Below are positions 45,006 through 53,313 of a DNA stretch of 64,000 nucleotides, piece after piece (positions within the stretch are counted from its first letter, which is position 1; the number at the start of each line of letters is the position of its first letter). The notes under the pieces were generated by a model. The model saw nothing but the letters and a program-made list of their open reading frames with translations, did no database searches and was not told the origin of the DNA. This DNA is from Acidimicrobiia bacterium. Lineage in GTDB: Bacteria > Actinomycetota > Acidimicrobiia > Spongiisociales > JAHEDJ01. The stretch is from the NCBI GenBank assembly GCA_029210695.1, contig JARGFH010000007.1:1-64000 (forward strand). Reading direction: 5' to 3'. The position numbers and the translations under genes are program-made.

Positions 45006-46218
45006 GTCCAGACACGGTCGGAGGCGACGGTCGGGGAATATCGGCCAAACCGCACCCTCACCCCGGGAGATCGAGCGTGAAGCCCGGTCTGAGGCGGCGA
45101 GGTTGGCTCGCCGCAGAATTGTACTGGCGACGGTTGCTGCCGTCGCGATCGTGGTAGGAACCGTGTGGGTTGCTGCTTGGTTGAACCGCACACCGGACGC
45201 CAGTCCGCCCGATGTAGAAGCCCCCCCAGATTCCGGCGCCTCGTTGCTGCTGGGTCTGACCGACGAGCGTGGTTCACTTGTCTCGATAGCGCTGGTGGCT
45301 TCGCACTCCGTCGAGGAATCCCGGCTGGTGCTGTTCCCGCCTTCGCTGGCTGCTGTTCTTCCCGGCTACGGCGAGCGTGATCTCGCCGATGCGGTCCTGT
45401 TCGGGGGGCCCGACCTGTTGCGTCTCACCATCGCCAACTTGCTGGGAATTCGCATCGACTCGGTGGGGGTAGCGGATGTCGGCGCGTTTGCCGCATCGGT
45501 CGGCGGGCCGATCAGCGTTGATCTGACGAAGCCTCTGGTCGTCTCCGATGCAGGCGGCGAGACCGTCGCGTACGGACAGGGAGTCGCCGAGCGGAGCACC
45601 GAGGATCTCAAGCGGCTGCTCTCCGAGCAGGGCACCGGAGATCAACTCGCGTTGCTCGTGAGACAGAGTGCGGTGTGGGAGGCGGTATTCGCCGCCGCCG
45701 CGATAGATGGAGTGGTTCTCGACGGTCTGCTGGCAAGCGTGGAACAGAGCTCCGATGTGGCCTATCAGGCGATGTCAACTGCGGTGGTTGCCGACCCGCT
45801 GCTGGTGAGCGCCGTACCCACCAACCGGGTAGTGGGAGTAGGGCCGAGTACCGAGCGCTACACCGTCTCTACGGAAGAAGGAGCCGCCTTTGTTCTCGAA
45901 TCGTTCGACTATCTGCAACTTGCGGATGAACCCCGGCTGCGCATAGAGATCCTCAACGGTAACGGTCTGGTTGGAACGACGGCGCCCGTCGCCCGGGTGC
46001 TGATCGAGGCCGGCTACCGGGTGGTGTTCACCGACAATGCTGATCGCCAGGACTACGAGACCAGTCGTTTGATCGCGCAGGGATCCGAGCACCAGTCGGC
46101 TGCCGTCGCGATCCAACGGCTGCTCGGTACCGGCGAGGTCTTTCTCGAACAGCGGCAACCCAGCGGAGTGGTGGACCTCACTATCATTGTTGGATCAGAT
46201 CTCGCCGTTCAGGGGTGA
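44998..46218 (+). CDS. Membrane protein with divergent LCP-like region and LytR_C domain
   Basis: The product is 406 aa. A basic, Arg-rich cytoplasmic N-terminus (MARSRHGRRRRSGN) precedes one TM helix near residues 40-60 (IVLATVAAVAIVVGTVWVAA). Residues about 80-270 resemble a LytR-CpsA-Psr domain (LADAVLFGGPDLLRLTIANLLGI and VGGPISVDL patterns). The Arg and Asp residues usual in the SIPRD segment are not visible (LFPPSLAAVLPGYG). A LytR_C domain follows (RIEILNGNGLVGTTAPVA). It sits between nadD and rsfS, the place where LCP genes are often found. Confidence 0.75.
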   Translation: MARSRHGRRRRSGNIGQTAPSPREIEREARSEAARLARRRIVLATVAAVAIVVGTVWVAAWLNRTPDASPPDVEAPPDSGASLLLGLTDERGSLVSIALVASHSVEESRLVLFPPSLAAVLPGYGERDLADAVLFGGPDLLRLTIANLLGIRIDSVGVADVGAFAASVGGPISVDLTKPLVVSDAGGETVAYGQGVAERSTEDLKRLLSEQGTGDQLALLVRQSAVWEAVFAAAAIDGVVLDGLLASVEQSSDVAYQAMSTAVVADPLLVSAVPTNRVVGVGPSTERYTVSTEEGAAFVLESFDYLQLADEPRLRIEILNGNGLVGTTAPVARVLIEAGYRVVFTDNADRQDYETSRLIAQGSEHQSAAVAIQRLLGTGEVFLEQRQPSGVVDLTIIVGSDLAVQG

Positions 46219-46598
46219 CCACCATCACAGTCGAAACCGATAGCTACAGCACCGCCCGTCAGATTGCCGACATCCTCGACGATAAGAAGGCCGAACACAT
46301 CACGTTGCTCGATGTCTCGGACCTCATTCAGATCACAGAAGTCTTCGTGATCGCCACCGGTAACTCCCGCCGTCAGATCTTGACCCTCGCCGATGAACTT
46401 TCGGTTCAGATGAAGGCTGCCGACCATGGACCGCTCCGGACCGAAGGGCGAGAGGATGCCCTCTGGATGTTGATCGATTTCGGCGACGTCGTTGTACACC
46501 TTTTCCAGCTGGAACCCCGTCGGCATTACGATCTCGAGCGATTGTGGGGCAATGCGCCGCGTCTCGAGTGGGAGCCTGCCGCAGTCGGCGAGGGATGA
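46215..46598 (+). CDS. rsfS: Ribosomal silencing factor RsfS
   Basis: The product is 127 aa and binds L14 to stop subunit joining under starvation. DVSDLIQITEVFVIATGNSRRQ and the WMLIDFGDVVVHLFQLEPRRHYDLERLW region (quoted only by its key part DFGDVVVHLF) are diagnostic of the family. The start is GTG at 46215, overlapping the previous stop by 4 nt. It ends the nadD cluster, and tRNA-Ala lies 27 nt beyond. Confidence 0.95.
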   Translation: MTTITVETDSYSTARQIADILDDKKAEHITLLDVSDLIQITEVFVIATGNSRRQILTLADELSVQMKAADHGPLRTEGREDALWMLIDFGDVVVHLFQLEPRRHYDLERLWGNAPRLEWEPAAVGEG

Positions 46599-46625
46599 TC
46601 CGGTGGTAAAGTACCGATCCGATCC

Positions 46626-46702
46626 GGGGCTGTAGCTCAGCTTGGCAGAGCACTTGCATGGCATGCAAGGGGTCAGGGGTTCAAATCCCCTCAGCTCCAC
46701 CA
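46626..46702 (+). tRNA. tRNA-Ala (anticodon GGC), likely integration site
   Basis: The acceptor stem GGGGCTG/CAGCTCC contains the G-U pair typical of tRNA-Ala. The anticodon stem CTTGC/GCAAG has GGC in the loop. Unlike the other tRNA genes in the window, it encodes CCA (46700-46702). A tyrosine integrase gene begins its stop 37 nt downstream, on the opposite strand, the usual arrangement of an island integrated at a tRNA 3' end. Confidence 0.95.
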
Positions 46703-46703
46703 C

Positions 46704-46733
46704 CGAAAACCCCTGTAAATACAGGGGTTTTCG
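46704..46733. terminator. Bidirectional rho-independent terminator after tRNA-Ala
   Basis: A perfect 14-bp stem (CGAAAACCCCTGTA with its complement) has a 2-nt AA loop. TTTT is on the right arm and AAAA on the left, so it can stop transcripts from both the tRNA and the convergent integrase gene. Confidence 0.85.
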
Positions 46734-46738
46734 CCTAT

Positions 46739-47909
46739 TCAGGGGTGAAGCTGGGTGATGGCTGGGCCGCCCTTGGGCCGCACCTGGGCCGCAACAGCTT
46801 CGGTCCGGGCCGCCTCAAGAGCGTCGGCAGCCTCTCTGTCGCGTCCCTCGAAGAGGTGTCCGTAGATGTCGTAGGTGGTACGGATCGAGGCATGGCCGAG
46901 CCGTTTCGAGATGACATAGGGGTCCTCTCCGGCGGCGATGAGCAACGCCACTTGGGTGTGGCGCAGGTCGTGGGGCCGCATCGGTTCGCCCACTGAGGCT
47001 CGAACCGCCGGATACCACATCCGCCGCCGGAAAAGGTTGGGCGCGAGCCGGCCTCCTTCGGGTGCCGTGAACACGTAGCCGTCCTTGCCCGGATAGGCCG
47101 AGAGGTGGGGCGGCCAGCACGTCGGCCAAGAACGGCGGGAAGCTCACGGTGCGGCGGGCAGCCGGTGTCTTGATCGGCTCCTTAACCCGGAGCTGACGGC
47201 GGAGGATATCGAGCCGGTCGATGCGGAGAGCGGCCAACTCGCCGGGACGCAGGCCCGTGTAGGCGCCGGTCAGGACGAAGGCGCGGTAGCGGGGCCGGAT
47301 GGCATCAGCGAGCGCTTCGACCTCGTTGATGGTCAGGAATCGCATCTCGGTGCGGCCGGCCTTGGGGAGGGCGATGTTCCGACAGGGGGAGCGCGGGATC
47401 ATCTGATCGCCAACGGCCAGTTCGAGGGCCTCTCGCAGCAAGGTGTAGGCCCGGCGAATTGTGGAAGGGGAGTAGCCGTCGGCGACAAGGTCGGCGATCC
47501 ACTTCCGGATGGCTCCCGGTTCAATGGCGCCGACCGGAACCGATCCGAAGGTGGGCAGCACCAGGTTGCGGAGGACGGACCGGTAATTGTCCCGGGTTGA
47601 AGTAGCCACATTGACTCGCCCTGCTTCGACGCTCGTGCTCCAGTCCCCCAACGTGAGTCGCCCGAGGCGCGGGTCGGTCCAGTCCCCGCGCGCCATGTCC
47701 GTCTCGACGCTGTGCAAGAAGCGATCGGCGTCGGTTCTCCGAACGAAGCTCCTCGATCGCTCACGCCCCGTCGGGTCTCGGTAGCGCACCCGCCACAGCC
47801 GGGGACGGTCCGGGCGTCGTTCGACATAGCCCATGATCGGATCGTACAGATCCGGAGTGACAGGTTCGGGGTCAAAGAGGGTATCGTCACTGAGCGTGGC
47901 GCTCCACAT
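46739..47909 (-). pseudogene. Site-specific tyrosine recombinase (integrase), frameshifted
   Basis: The product would be about 390 aa. It has an N-terminal SAM-like core-binding region (TSTRDNYRSVLRNLVLP), then the catalytic domain. The first Arg is in TGLRPGELAAL, HxxR is PHDLRHTQVAL, and the nucleophile Tyr is in HASIRTTYDIYGHL. Reading is broken at a run of four G on the plus strand (47107-47110). Removing one base joins ADVLAA to HLSAYPGKDGYVF in one frame. Either the gene is dead or the homopolymer was miscounted. It lies directly beside tRNA-Ala and defines the left edge of the accessory region. Confidence 0.85.
46772..46791. repeat. 20-bp direct repeat, left copy (inside integrase 3' end)
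   Basis: The 20-nt sequence CTTGGGCCGCACCTGGGCCG is repeated without change at 52336-52355 in the same orientation. In this copy it encodes the AAQVRPK segment near the integrase C-terminus. Confidence 0.8.
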
Positions 47910-48097
47910 AATGCCAATGCGTCCGGGATTGCCACATATGCCGGATATCGGGCGGTAAGTTGGGCCTTTCTCCTCTGGTGGGATTGAACGAGTTGGGCTA
48001 GTTCTTCAGTTGCGACTGTGTCAGGGGGGCGCGCCGCGGCGAGTTTCGCAGAAGTGATCCGTGGCAAGGCCACCGAAGGCGTCGAAAGGGGGCGCAG

Positions 48098-49342
48098 ATG
48101 ACCGACTCCGCGCCTGAAGTGTTGGGAAGTACTGCGGCAGATGCGGGCGCGGAGCCACACCCGTCTCTACTCCGGCTCGAAGCTCGACATGAGGAGCCGA
48201 CCGGGCGCAGCGAGTCGTTCGAGGCTTGCGTGGAGGACATCCGCAGGTGGTACGGCGGCGGCGGAGACGTCGTCGACCTCGTTTCAGGACTGGCGGGGCT
48301 GATCCGGCGGCGGCTCGGAGTGGCTCCGCAGAGTCCGGGAGCGGCGATGGTGGCGGTGCTGACCGGTTCTGGTATCAGGCTGTTGCCTGCGCTTCTCGCC
48401 GCCGTCCTGTTCGGACAGTGGACGGAGATTCCCTGGGGGCGGTGGGCGGTGATCCTCGCGTTCTATGGTTTTCTCGAAGGCAGCTTCGGGTGGATGAATC
48501 CGCCCCCAGGAAGCCCGCTGCTGCCAAGGGTCAAGCGGATCGTGGAGAACTGGACAGCGCTGCTCCCCACCATCGTCAGGGAGTCCGACCTGCGAGACCT
48601 GGCCGACTTCACCCGGCGCTGGATTAGCCTGCCGGTAGTCGTGGTGGCGGGCGTGGCGGTAGCAGCCATGATGATTCTGGCCTGCGCACTGTTCACTCCG
48701 GCCGCCCTGGGCGAGCTTCCGGCGGGGAGCGTCGTTTTGTTGGCCTGGCTGCTCTTTGACTTCGGGGTGAATACCGTCTACTACGGGGAAGTCTTCCAAA
48801 GGGTGTTCATGGCTCGAGAAGCCAGATACGACCACCACCTCTTCTGGCCGAGCCCGGCCGACTCGCCCGAGGTCCACAAGGTGACGCGGAAGACGACCAA
48901 CCAAGGGTTCGCAGCTGGGTTGTGGATCACCGCCTGGTTGGTGCTGGCGGTGGTGCTGGTGGGGTGGGACTCGCCGCTGGTGCTACCCCTGGCGGTGGGG
49001 TTCGTGGTGATCGGTTACCTCACCACCATCGGTTTGGCCTTCGGCAACCGGGCCAGCGTCCGCAAGATCGTCGAGCGGAGCCGCCAACAGCGTCTGGCCT
49101 TGTTCCGGTCCCGCATCGACACGTTCGAACCACGTATGGTCGACCTGTCACCCGAGGAATCAGAGCAACTCCGGGATCTGCTCTTTCTTCACCACGAGAT
49201 CCGGGACGCTCCCACCTCTTCCACCGCCACCCACACCGCGGTCCGAACCGCGGCGGGATTGCTCATCCCCACCATCGTGTTCGTCATCACCGTTTTCGGC
49301 GAGGTGTCGGCAGAACGCATCCTCGACGCCATCCTCCCCTGA
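48098..49342 (+). CDS. Multi-spanning membrane protein of unknown function
   Basis: The product is 414 aa. A hydrophilic N-terminal 70 residues precede about seven hydrophobic segments in three groups: near 90-130 (LLPALLAAVLFG, WAVILAFYGFLEG), 175-235 (LPVVVVAGVAVAAMMILACALF and SVVLLAWLLFDFGVNTVYY) and 270-315. A final one at the C-terminus (LLIPTIVFVITVFG) follows a charged cytoplasmic stretch with RKIVERSRQQRLALF. I do not recognise the family. GAAAGGGGGCG precedes the ATG. It is the first intact gene after the integrase; the 190 nt between them show nothing clear. Confidence 0.7.
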   Translation: MTDSAPEVLGSTAADAGAEPHPSLLRLEARHEEPTGRSESFEACVEDIRRWYGGGGDVVDLVSGLAGLIRRRLGVAPQSPGAAMVAVLTGSGIRLLPALLAAVLFGQWTEIPWGRWAVILAFYGFLEGSFGWMNPPPGSPLLPRVKRIVENWTALLPTIVRESDLRDLADFTRRWISLPVVVVAGVAVAAMMILACALFTPAALGELPAGSVVLLAWLLFDFGVNTVYYGEVFQRVFMAREARYDHHLFWPSPADSPEVHKVTRKTTNQGFAAGLWITAWLVLAVVLVGWDSPLVLPLAVGFVVIGYLTTIGLAFGNRASVRKIVERSRQQRLALFRSRIDTFEPRMVDLSPEESEQLRDLLFLHHEIRDAPTSSTATHTAVRTAAGLLIPTIVFVITVFGEVSAERILDAILP

Positions 49343-49436
49343 CCCGGCCAACCCGACCCCCATATCCTCACCTACGAGTGCGGCGTCGAGAATCGCGCCG
49401 ATCACTGTCCGTGGTGAGTTCAGACCCGGAAAGGCG

Positions 49437-49784
49437 TCAGCCGAAGAAGATACAGGTGGGATCTTCGTCGATCTCGTCGAGCAGGGTGCTGATGTTTTCG
49501 GAGGGATCGAGATCCCAGTAGCGGTGCCACCGCTGATTGCGATCGGCCCAATAGAGGGTCCATGAAAGATCGGAGTTGTTGAAACGGAGTTGGGCGATCT
49601 TCATTCGGGTCCATTCGGCATCCGGATCCGACCAGAGGGGCCGGCACTCCATGATGGTGATCGAATGGCCGCGGACATCTGCGTCGAGTCGCACCCGATC
49701 GCGGATATGCTCGGGGATCCGAGCGGCGCAGAAATGTCGGACTCGGGCCAGGTCGAGCTCGGGGATTGGGAGGATCGTTGCCAC
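49437..49784 (-). CDS. DUF3024 family protein
   Basis: The product is 115 aa from GTG at 49784 (MATILPIPELDLARVRHFC). The pattern RVRLDADVRGHSITIMECRP, then WTRMKIAQLRF, WTLYWADRNQRWHRY and the end DEIDEDPTCIFFG match the DUF3024 proteins common in actinobacteria. Their function is unknown. It lies alone on the minus strand; a longer start at 49847 is possible but its extra residues look non-homologous. Confidence 0.75.
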   Translation of the reverse strand: MATILPIPELDLARVRHFCAARIPEHIRDRVRLDADVRGHSITIMECRPLWSDPDAEWTRMKIAQLRFNNSDLSWTLYWADRNQRWHRYWDLDPSENISTLLDEIDEDPTCIFFG

Positions 49785-50073
49785 GTGTCGACGATAGCGA
49801 CTCGCCCGATGGCTGGGCGTGAAGAGCGAATCGGCGCCTTTGCTCAAAGCAGGGTCCAGGCATGGCTGAACCGAAGAGCCGGCTCAGGAGGGTGAGAAGC
49901 CGGTCGTACTGGAAGGGTTAAACGCCCGAAGGTGACGCGCCTCCGTCGCTTCCCTGGGCACCTACCGGGTCGTCCTGAAGCAAGCGGTCGTGGGTTCGCC
50001 CCGATCCGCCCCAATCTCGCGCCATGTGACCCCTCGGGCCCGATAGTCCTGGATCGACTGCTCGAGGAGCGGG

Positions 50074-50349
50074 TCAGCGGGGTCGGTAGACGTCGGCGCG
50101 ATGATCGACATAGACCACTCGCAGCATGTGGTCTGCTTCATGGATCTCGTAGACGACCCGATATGTGCCGACTCGTGCGGAGTGAAGTCCGGTCAGTTCA
50201 CCACGCAACGCTTTACCGACACGGTATGGATTGTCGAGAAGGGGACCCAGCATGAAGTCGAGGACGGCTACTGCGATCTTTTCGGGGAGTCGGTCAATCG
50301 TTCGCTGAGTGGGTCCGGCAACGACCAGATCCCAGGGCGGCTCCTTCAC
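50074..50349 (-). CDS. RelE/ParE-type toxin
   Basis: The product is 91 aa, a likely mRNA-cleaving toxin. WDLVVAGPTQRTIDRLPEK forms the first helices. GKALRGELTGLHSARVGTYRVVYEI and the end VVYVDHRADVYRPR carry the Arg, Tyr and His positions typical of RelE-family active sites. The start is GTG at 50349, overlapping the antitoxin stop by 4 nt, which fits co-regulation of a type II system. Confidence 0.85.
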   Translation of the reverse strand: MKEPPWDLVVAGPTQRTIDRLPEKIAVAVLDFMLGPLLDNPYRVGKALRGELTGLHSARVGTYRVVYEIHEADHMLRVVYVDHRADVYRPR

Positions 50350-50633
50350 CCTGTGCGGGCACGGAGCCGATCGCGCATGGCTTCGACTTCGTCCTTGGAG
50401 ATCACATCGCCGGCTTCGATGGCGGCTCTGCCGTGCTCGATGTCGCGAACGGCGGCCGGGTCGGACAGGATCGCCACGGTCTCTTCGATGGCATCGAGAT
50501 CATCGGTGCTGACCAGCACGGCCACTGGGCGGCCGTTGCGAGTCACCGTCACTCGCTCATGGGTAGCGACGATCTGGTCGACAACCTCGGAGAGTTTGGC
50601 TTTGACTTCCGAAAGCGGCAAGACCTTAGACAT
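50346..50633 (-). CDS. Phd/YefM-type antitoxin
   Basis: The product is 95 aa from the ATG at 50633. The N-terminal DNA-binding part LPLSEVKAKLSEVVDQI and the VTRNGRPVAVLVSTDDLDAIEE strand-helix are standard for Phd/YefM. The C-terminal half (about 55-95) is the toxin-binding tail. No Shine-Dalgarno precedes the ATG, and a TATAAT box ends 7 nt before it, so the mRNA is probably leaderless. Confidence 0.85.
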   Translation of the reverse strand: MSKVLPLSEVKAKLSEVVDQIVATHERVTVTRNGRPVAVLVSTDDLDAIEETVAILSDPAAVRDIEHGRAAIEAGDVISKDEVEAMRDRLRARTG

Positions 50634-50640
50634 GACCATA

Positions 50641-50670
50641 ATTATAGTCTGAGTGGTCGGCAAGGATCAA
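50641..50670 (-). promoter_or_regulatory. Promoter of the antitoxin-toxin operon, leaderless type
   Basis: On the minus strand, TTGATC (50665-50670) is 18 nt upstream of a perfect TATAAT (50641-50646). With a start site about 7 nt after TATAAT, transcription would begin at the A of the antitoxin ATG (50633). Confidence 0.65.
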
Positions 50671-51295
50671 CTCTATTGAGGACTCGATCAAGGCCGCCAG
50701 CCCGCCCGTTTCCGGAAGTGTTCGATACCGGTGCACCGGAGTGCGGATCGATCGTCGGGGGGTCGTCACGCATCGCGGCCGCTATCGGAATCGGTGCAGG
50801 TCGTGGACGGCCACGCCGTTCTCGGCGCCCCGGCTCAGACGATTGAAGGCCAGTTTGGCTTCCCACGCAGGAGATTCGGCAGTAGGCGACTGCCCGAGCG
50901 ACAAAAGAAAATAACCACATCCAAGAACCGACCGGGATTCCACCCCCAACCGGCCAGCACCGCTTACCGATCCACCCCTCTCAATTCCACACGCATCTGC
51001 AACAAAGTTGCGAGCGGTATACCAGTAAACCTCGCACCCAGATGATGCAACTGTGTGCGGTGGGACTCACGGCCATCACGACGGTGGGTTTCCCGCGATG
51101 CTCAGGTCGCCTGAGGTATGTCCGGCGAGGTGGCGGACTCCGCTGCGGCTGCAATAAGCCGATTGGTTGGCATCGCCCATGGTGAGCCAGTTGGAGGGTT
51201 CCTGACAGGGTCGCTGACACTCTGCGGGAAGGGTGGCGGGGTTATGACACCGAGATGACATCGAGTCCATGGGGATGAGAGCGAGGCGTACAGCA
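50671..51295. other. 625-nt region with no convincing gene
   Basis: Between the toxin-antitoxin promoter and the AbiEii-like gene I see only short frames lacking a ribosome binding site or any familiar motif. The stretch around 50900-51040 is lower in GC than the surroundings. It may be debris of earlier insertions. Confidence 0.5.
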
Positions 51296-51965
51296 TCAGA
51301 GTTCGAGTCCCGGCTCCGTGCCTTTTCCGGCATCTCGACCAGGACCTTGAATCTCCAGCTGGTGGCGCCAGCCGACGACTAAGGCTCGGAGGCGAGCGAA
51401 CTCGGCGTCGTCGACATCGAAATCGGCTCGTGGCAGACGATCGAGCCTGCGGAGCATGTCCGCTAGGACCGTTCGATCGAAACCGGGATCCTTCTCTGCG
51501 GCCAGAGTGCACAGGTGTTCAAGCTCATAGCGGGATACGAGGGCCGCTACATCCACGAAATCACGAGCAGCGGCCCTACCGAAGAGAGCCAGCAGCTTGT
51601 CTGCAGCGAGCTCCTCATCCGAGAGAATTGCTCCTGCCTCGGTCCGTTCGGTTGGGAAGCGTCGGGCATCCCAGGCAAGGTCGACCAGAGTGGTCTCAGC
51701 CCCGAAGGAAACGAGCAAGCGAGCGAACCCGTCTGCAACCTGGACTCTTCCTACATCGAGGCCGTCCTCGGTCAGCAAGGCCTCGAGCGGAGGGAGCACT
51801 CGGTTGACTTCCTCCGGGGTGGTGGCGAAGAAGTCCAGATCCCGTGTCGGGCGGTCCACGATGCCCCGCACGATCAAGGCAGCGCCGCCGGCTAACGCAA
51901 CAGTCTCCAGCCTCTGTGAGGCCTGCGACGAGCCGCCTGAGCCTCTCCTGGAGCGGGCTGAGCAT
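51296..51965 (-). pseudogene. AbiEii-like nucleotidyltransferase (toxin family), frameshifted near the start
   Basis: The core belongs to the AbiEii/MNT-like nucleotidyltransferases: LAGGAALIVRG, DRPTRDLDFF with the catalytic DxD, and ELAADKLLALFGRAAARDFVDVAAL. The natural N-terminus (MLSPLQERLRRLVAGLTEAGD) starts at ATG 51965, 3 nt after the upstream stop, but is in a different frame. One base too many near 51897-51905 separates it from VALAGGAALI. Without correction the core would have to start inside the upstream gene. Either it is inactivated or this is a sequencing error. It forms a pair with the gene just upstream. Confidence 0.7.
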
Positions 51966-51968
51966 CCG

Positions 51969-52298
51969 CTAGGCCAGCCGACCGCGCCGGCGGAGCCACA
52001 CGTCCCAGACGGCACGTACGTGCGGCGAGAGCACCAACTCGTTCCACAGATCGACCAATTGGTCGACGTCGATGAAGTAGCGGACGTCGTCGGCCGTTCC
52101 TTCGGTCAAGACCTGCTCGTAGGCGCTGATCCGATCCCGCCGATCAGAAAGGTTGTAGTCGGTACGCCCGGTCCAACGGATGTGTGGGGGAAGGGCGACC
52201 CAACCGGCTGCCTTTGAGATCGTCGGGTTGTCGACGTCATCGGGAACGGCGACCGGTCGGGTCATCGGGCCCACGCCTGCGCTTCGAGTTGTAGCCAT
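51969..52298 (-). CDS. Partner protein of the AbiEii-like nucleotidyltransferase
   Basis: The product is 109 aa from the ATG at 52298. It contains WTGRTDYNLSDRRDRISAYEQVL and VRYFIDVDQLVDLWNELVLSP. Similar small proteins often sit directly before AbiEii-like genes in actinobacteria, so it is probably the cognate antitoxin-like partner. That link is from memory of gene order and not from a proven function. It ends 3 nt before the next gene's ATG. Confidence 0.55.
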   Translation of the reverse strand: MATTRSAGVGPMTRPVAVPDDVDNPTISKAAGWVALPPHIRWTGRTDYNLSDRRDRISAYEQVLTEGTADDVRYFIDVDQLVDLWNELVLSPHVRAVWDVWLRRRGRLA

Positions 52299-52335
52299 GA
52301 TCTGGATTGTACGACCAGGTGGTGACACGGTGGAG

Positions 52336-52355
52336 CTTGGGCCGCACCTGGGCCG
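52336..52355. repeat. 20-bp direct repeat, right copy
   Basis: Identical over 20 nt to 46772-46791 (the integrase 3' end). Here it lies between the start of the AbiEii partner gene and the left edge of the truncated intron. Read on the minus strand it encodes AQVRPK, so it may be the last remnant of a second integrase gene. Confidence 0.75.
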
Positions 52356-52359
52356 TGGC

Positions 52360-53206
52360 GTTTCCTCGAGGGCGACAGTTTGTCTTCGAGACCGACATTC
52401 GGGACTTCTTCGGCAGTATCGATCATGATCGGCTTATGGGTCTTGTTGAGGCTCGGGTGTCGGACCGGCGGGTGCTCAAGTTGGTGCGGGGATGGCTGCG
52501 GGTGGGGGTGTTGACTGATGGGGTGGTGTCGGAGACGGTCACGGGCACTCCCCAGGGCGGGGTGGTTTCCCCGTTATTGGCCAACATTTTCTTGCATGCG
52601 TTCGACAAGGCTTGGGCCGAGTCCGGCACCGGTGAGCTTGTCCGTTACGCGGACGACTTTGTGGTGTTGTGCTCGTCTGGCAGTCAGGCTGAAGACGCTC
52701 AGGAGCGGGCGACCGCCATCTTGGGTGAACTCGGTTTGGAACTGCACCCGGACAAGACCCGTGTGGTCGATCTCCGGGAAGGCCGCGAGGGTTTCGATTT
52801 CCTCGGGTGTCACTTTCGGGCCCGTATGTCCGGTCGGCTTTGGGAGCAGCGCGGCATTATCCGCTACTACTTGCATCGCTGGCCCTCTGTGCGGTCTATG
52901 AAACGAGCCCGGGCACGGATCAAAGCCCTCACCAGTCGAAGCCGGGTCGGGATAGACCTCCCTGAGGTGATCAGGGAATTGAGCCTGTTCCTGCGGGGAT
53001 GGGGCAACTACTTCCGGACCGGGAACGCAGCCGACAAGTTCGTTCAGCTCGACCGGCACGTAGTGTGGCGGCTCAAACGGCTACTGATCAAGAAGCGGGG
53101 CCGCAATCTTCGCGCTGGGCAAGCTGACCGATGGACACCGGCCTGGTTCTACGATCAGGGTCTGCACAAGCTCAGTGGCACTATCCGATACCCGAAAGCT
53201 GCGTAA
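52360..53206 (+). pseudogene. Group II intron reverse transcriptase/maturase, 5'-truncated
   Basis: The frame encodes RT motifs from FVFETDIRDFFGSIDH (domain A) onward: TGTPQGGVVSPLLANI (domain B), RYADDFVVLC with the catalytic YADD, and LHPDKTRVVDL. The maturase X-like segment (FLRGWGNYFRTGNAADKF, RLLIKKRG) and the C-terminal WTPAWFYDQGLHKLSGTIRY end are present. The first RT blocks (RT0 to RT2, about 90-100 residues) and the intron's 5' RNA domains are missing. Homology begins abruptly near 52360, just after the 20-bp repeat. It cannot splice as it stands. Confidence 0.88.
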
Positions 53207-53311
53207 CCATGTCAAGAAGATCATCGGTATGCCGTATGCGGGAAAACCGCACGTACGGATTGAAAGGGGGATGGGGAACCGGGCCGTCAACGGCACCGCG
53301 CCCCTGACTAC
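53207..53311 (+). ncRNA. Group II intron 3' end, domains V and VI
   Basis: Domain V is visible at 53231-53258: CCGTA/TACGG and TGCGG/CCGCA stems, GAAA-type loop and a 2-nt CG bulge. The catalytic triad position, usually AGC, reads TGC, and the base of the helix is mismatched, so the ribozyme is probably dead. The GGGGG...CCCC stretch to about 53306 is domain VI-like. The intron would end at about CTGACTAC (53304-53311). Confidence 0.8.
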
Positions 53312-53313
53312 CA

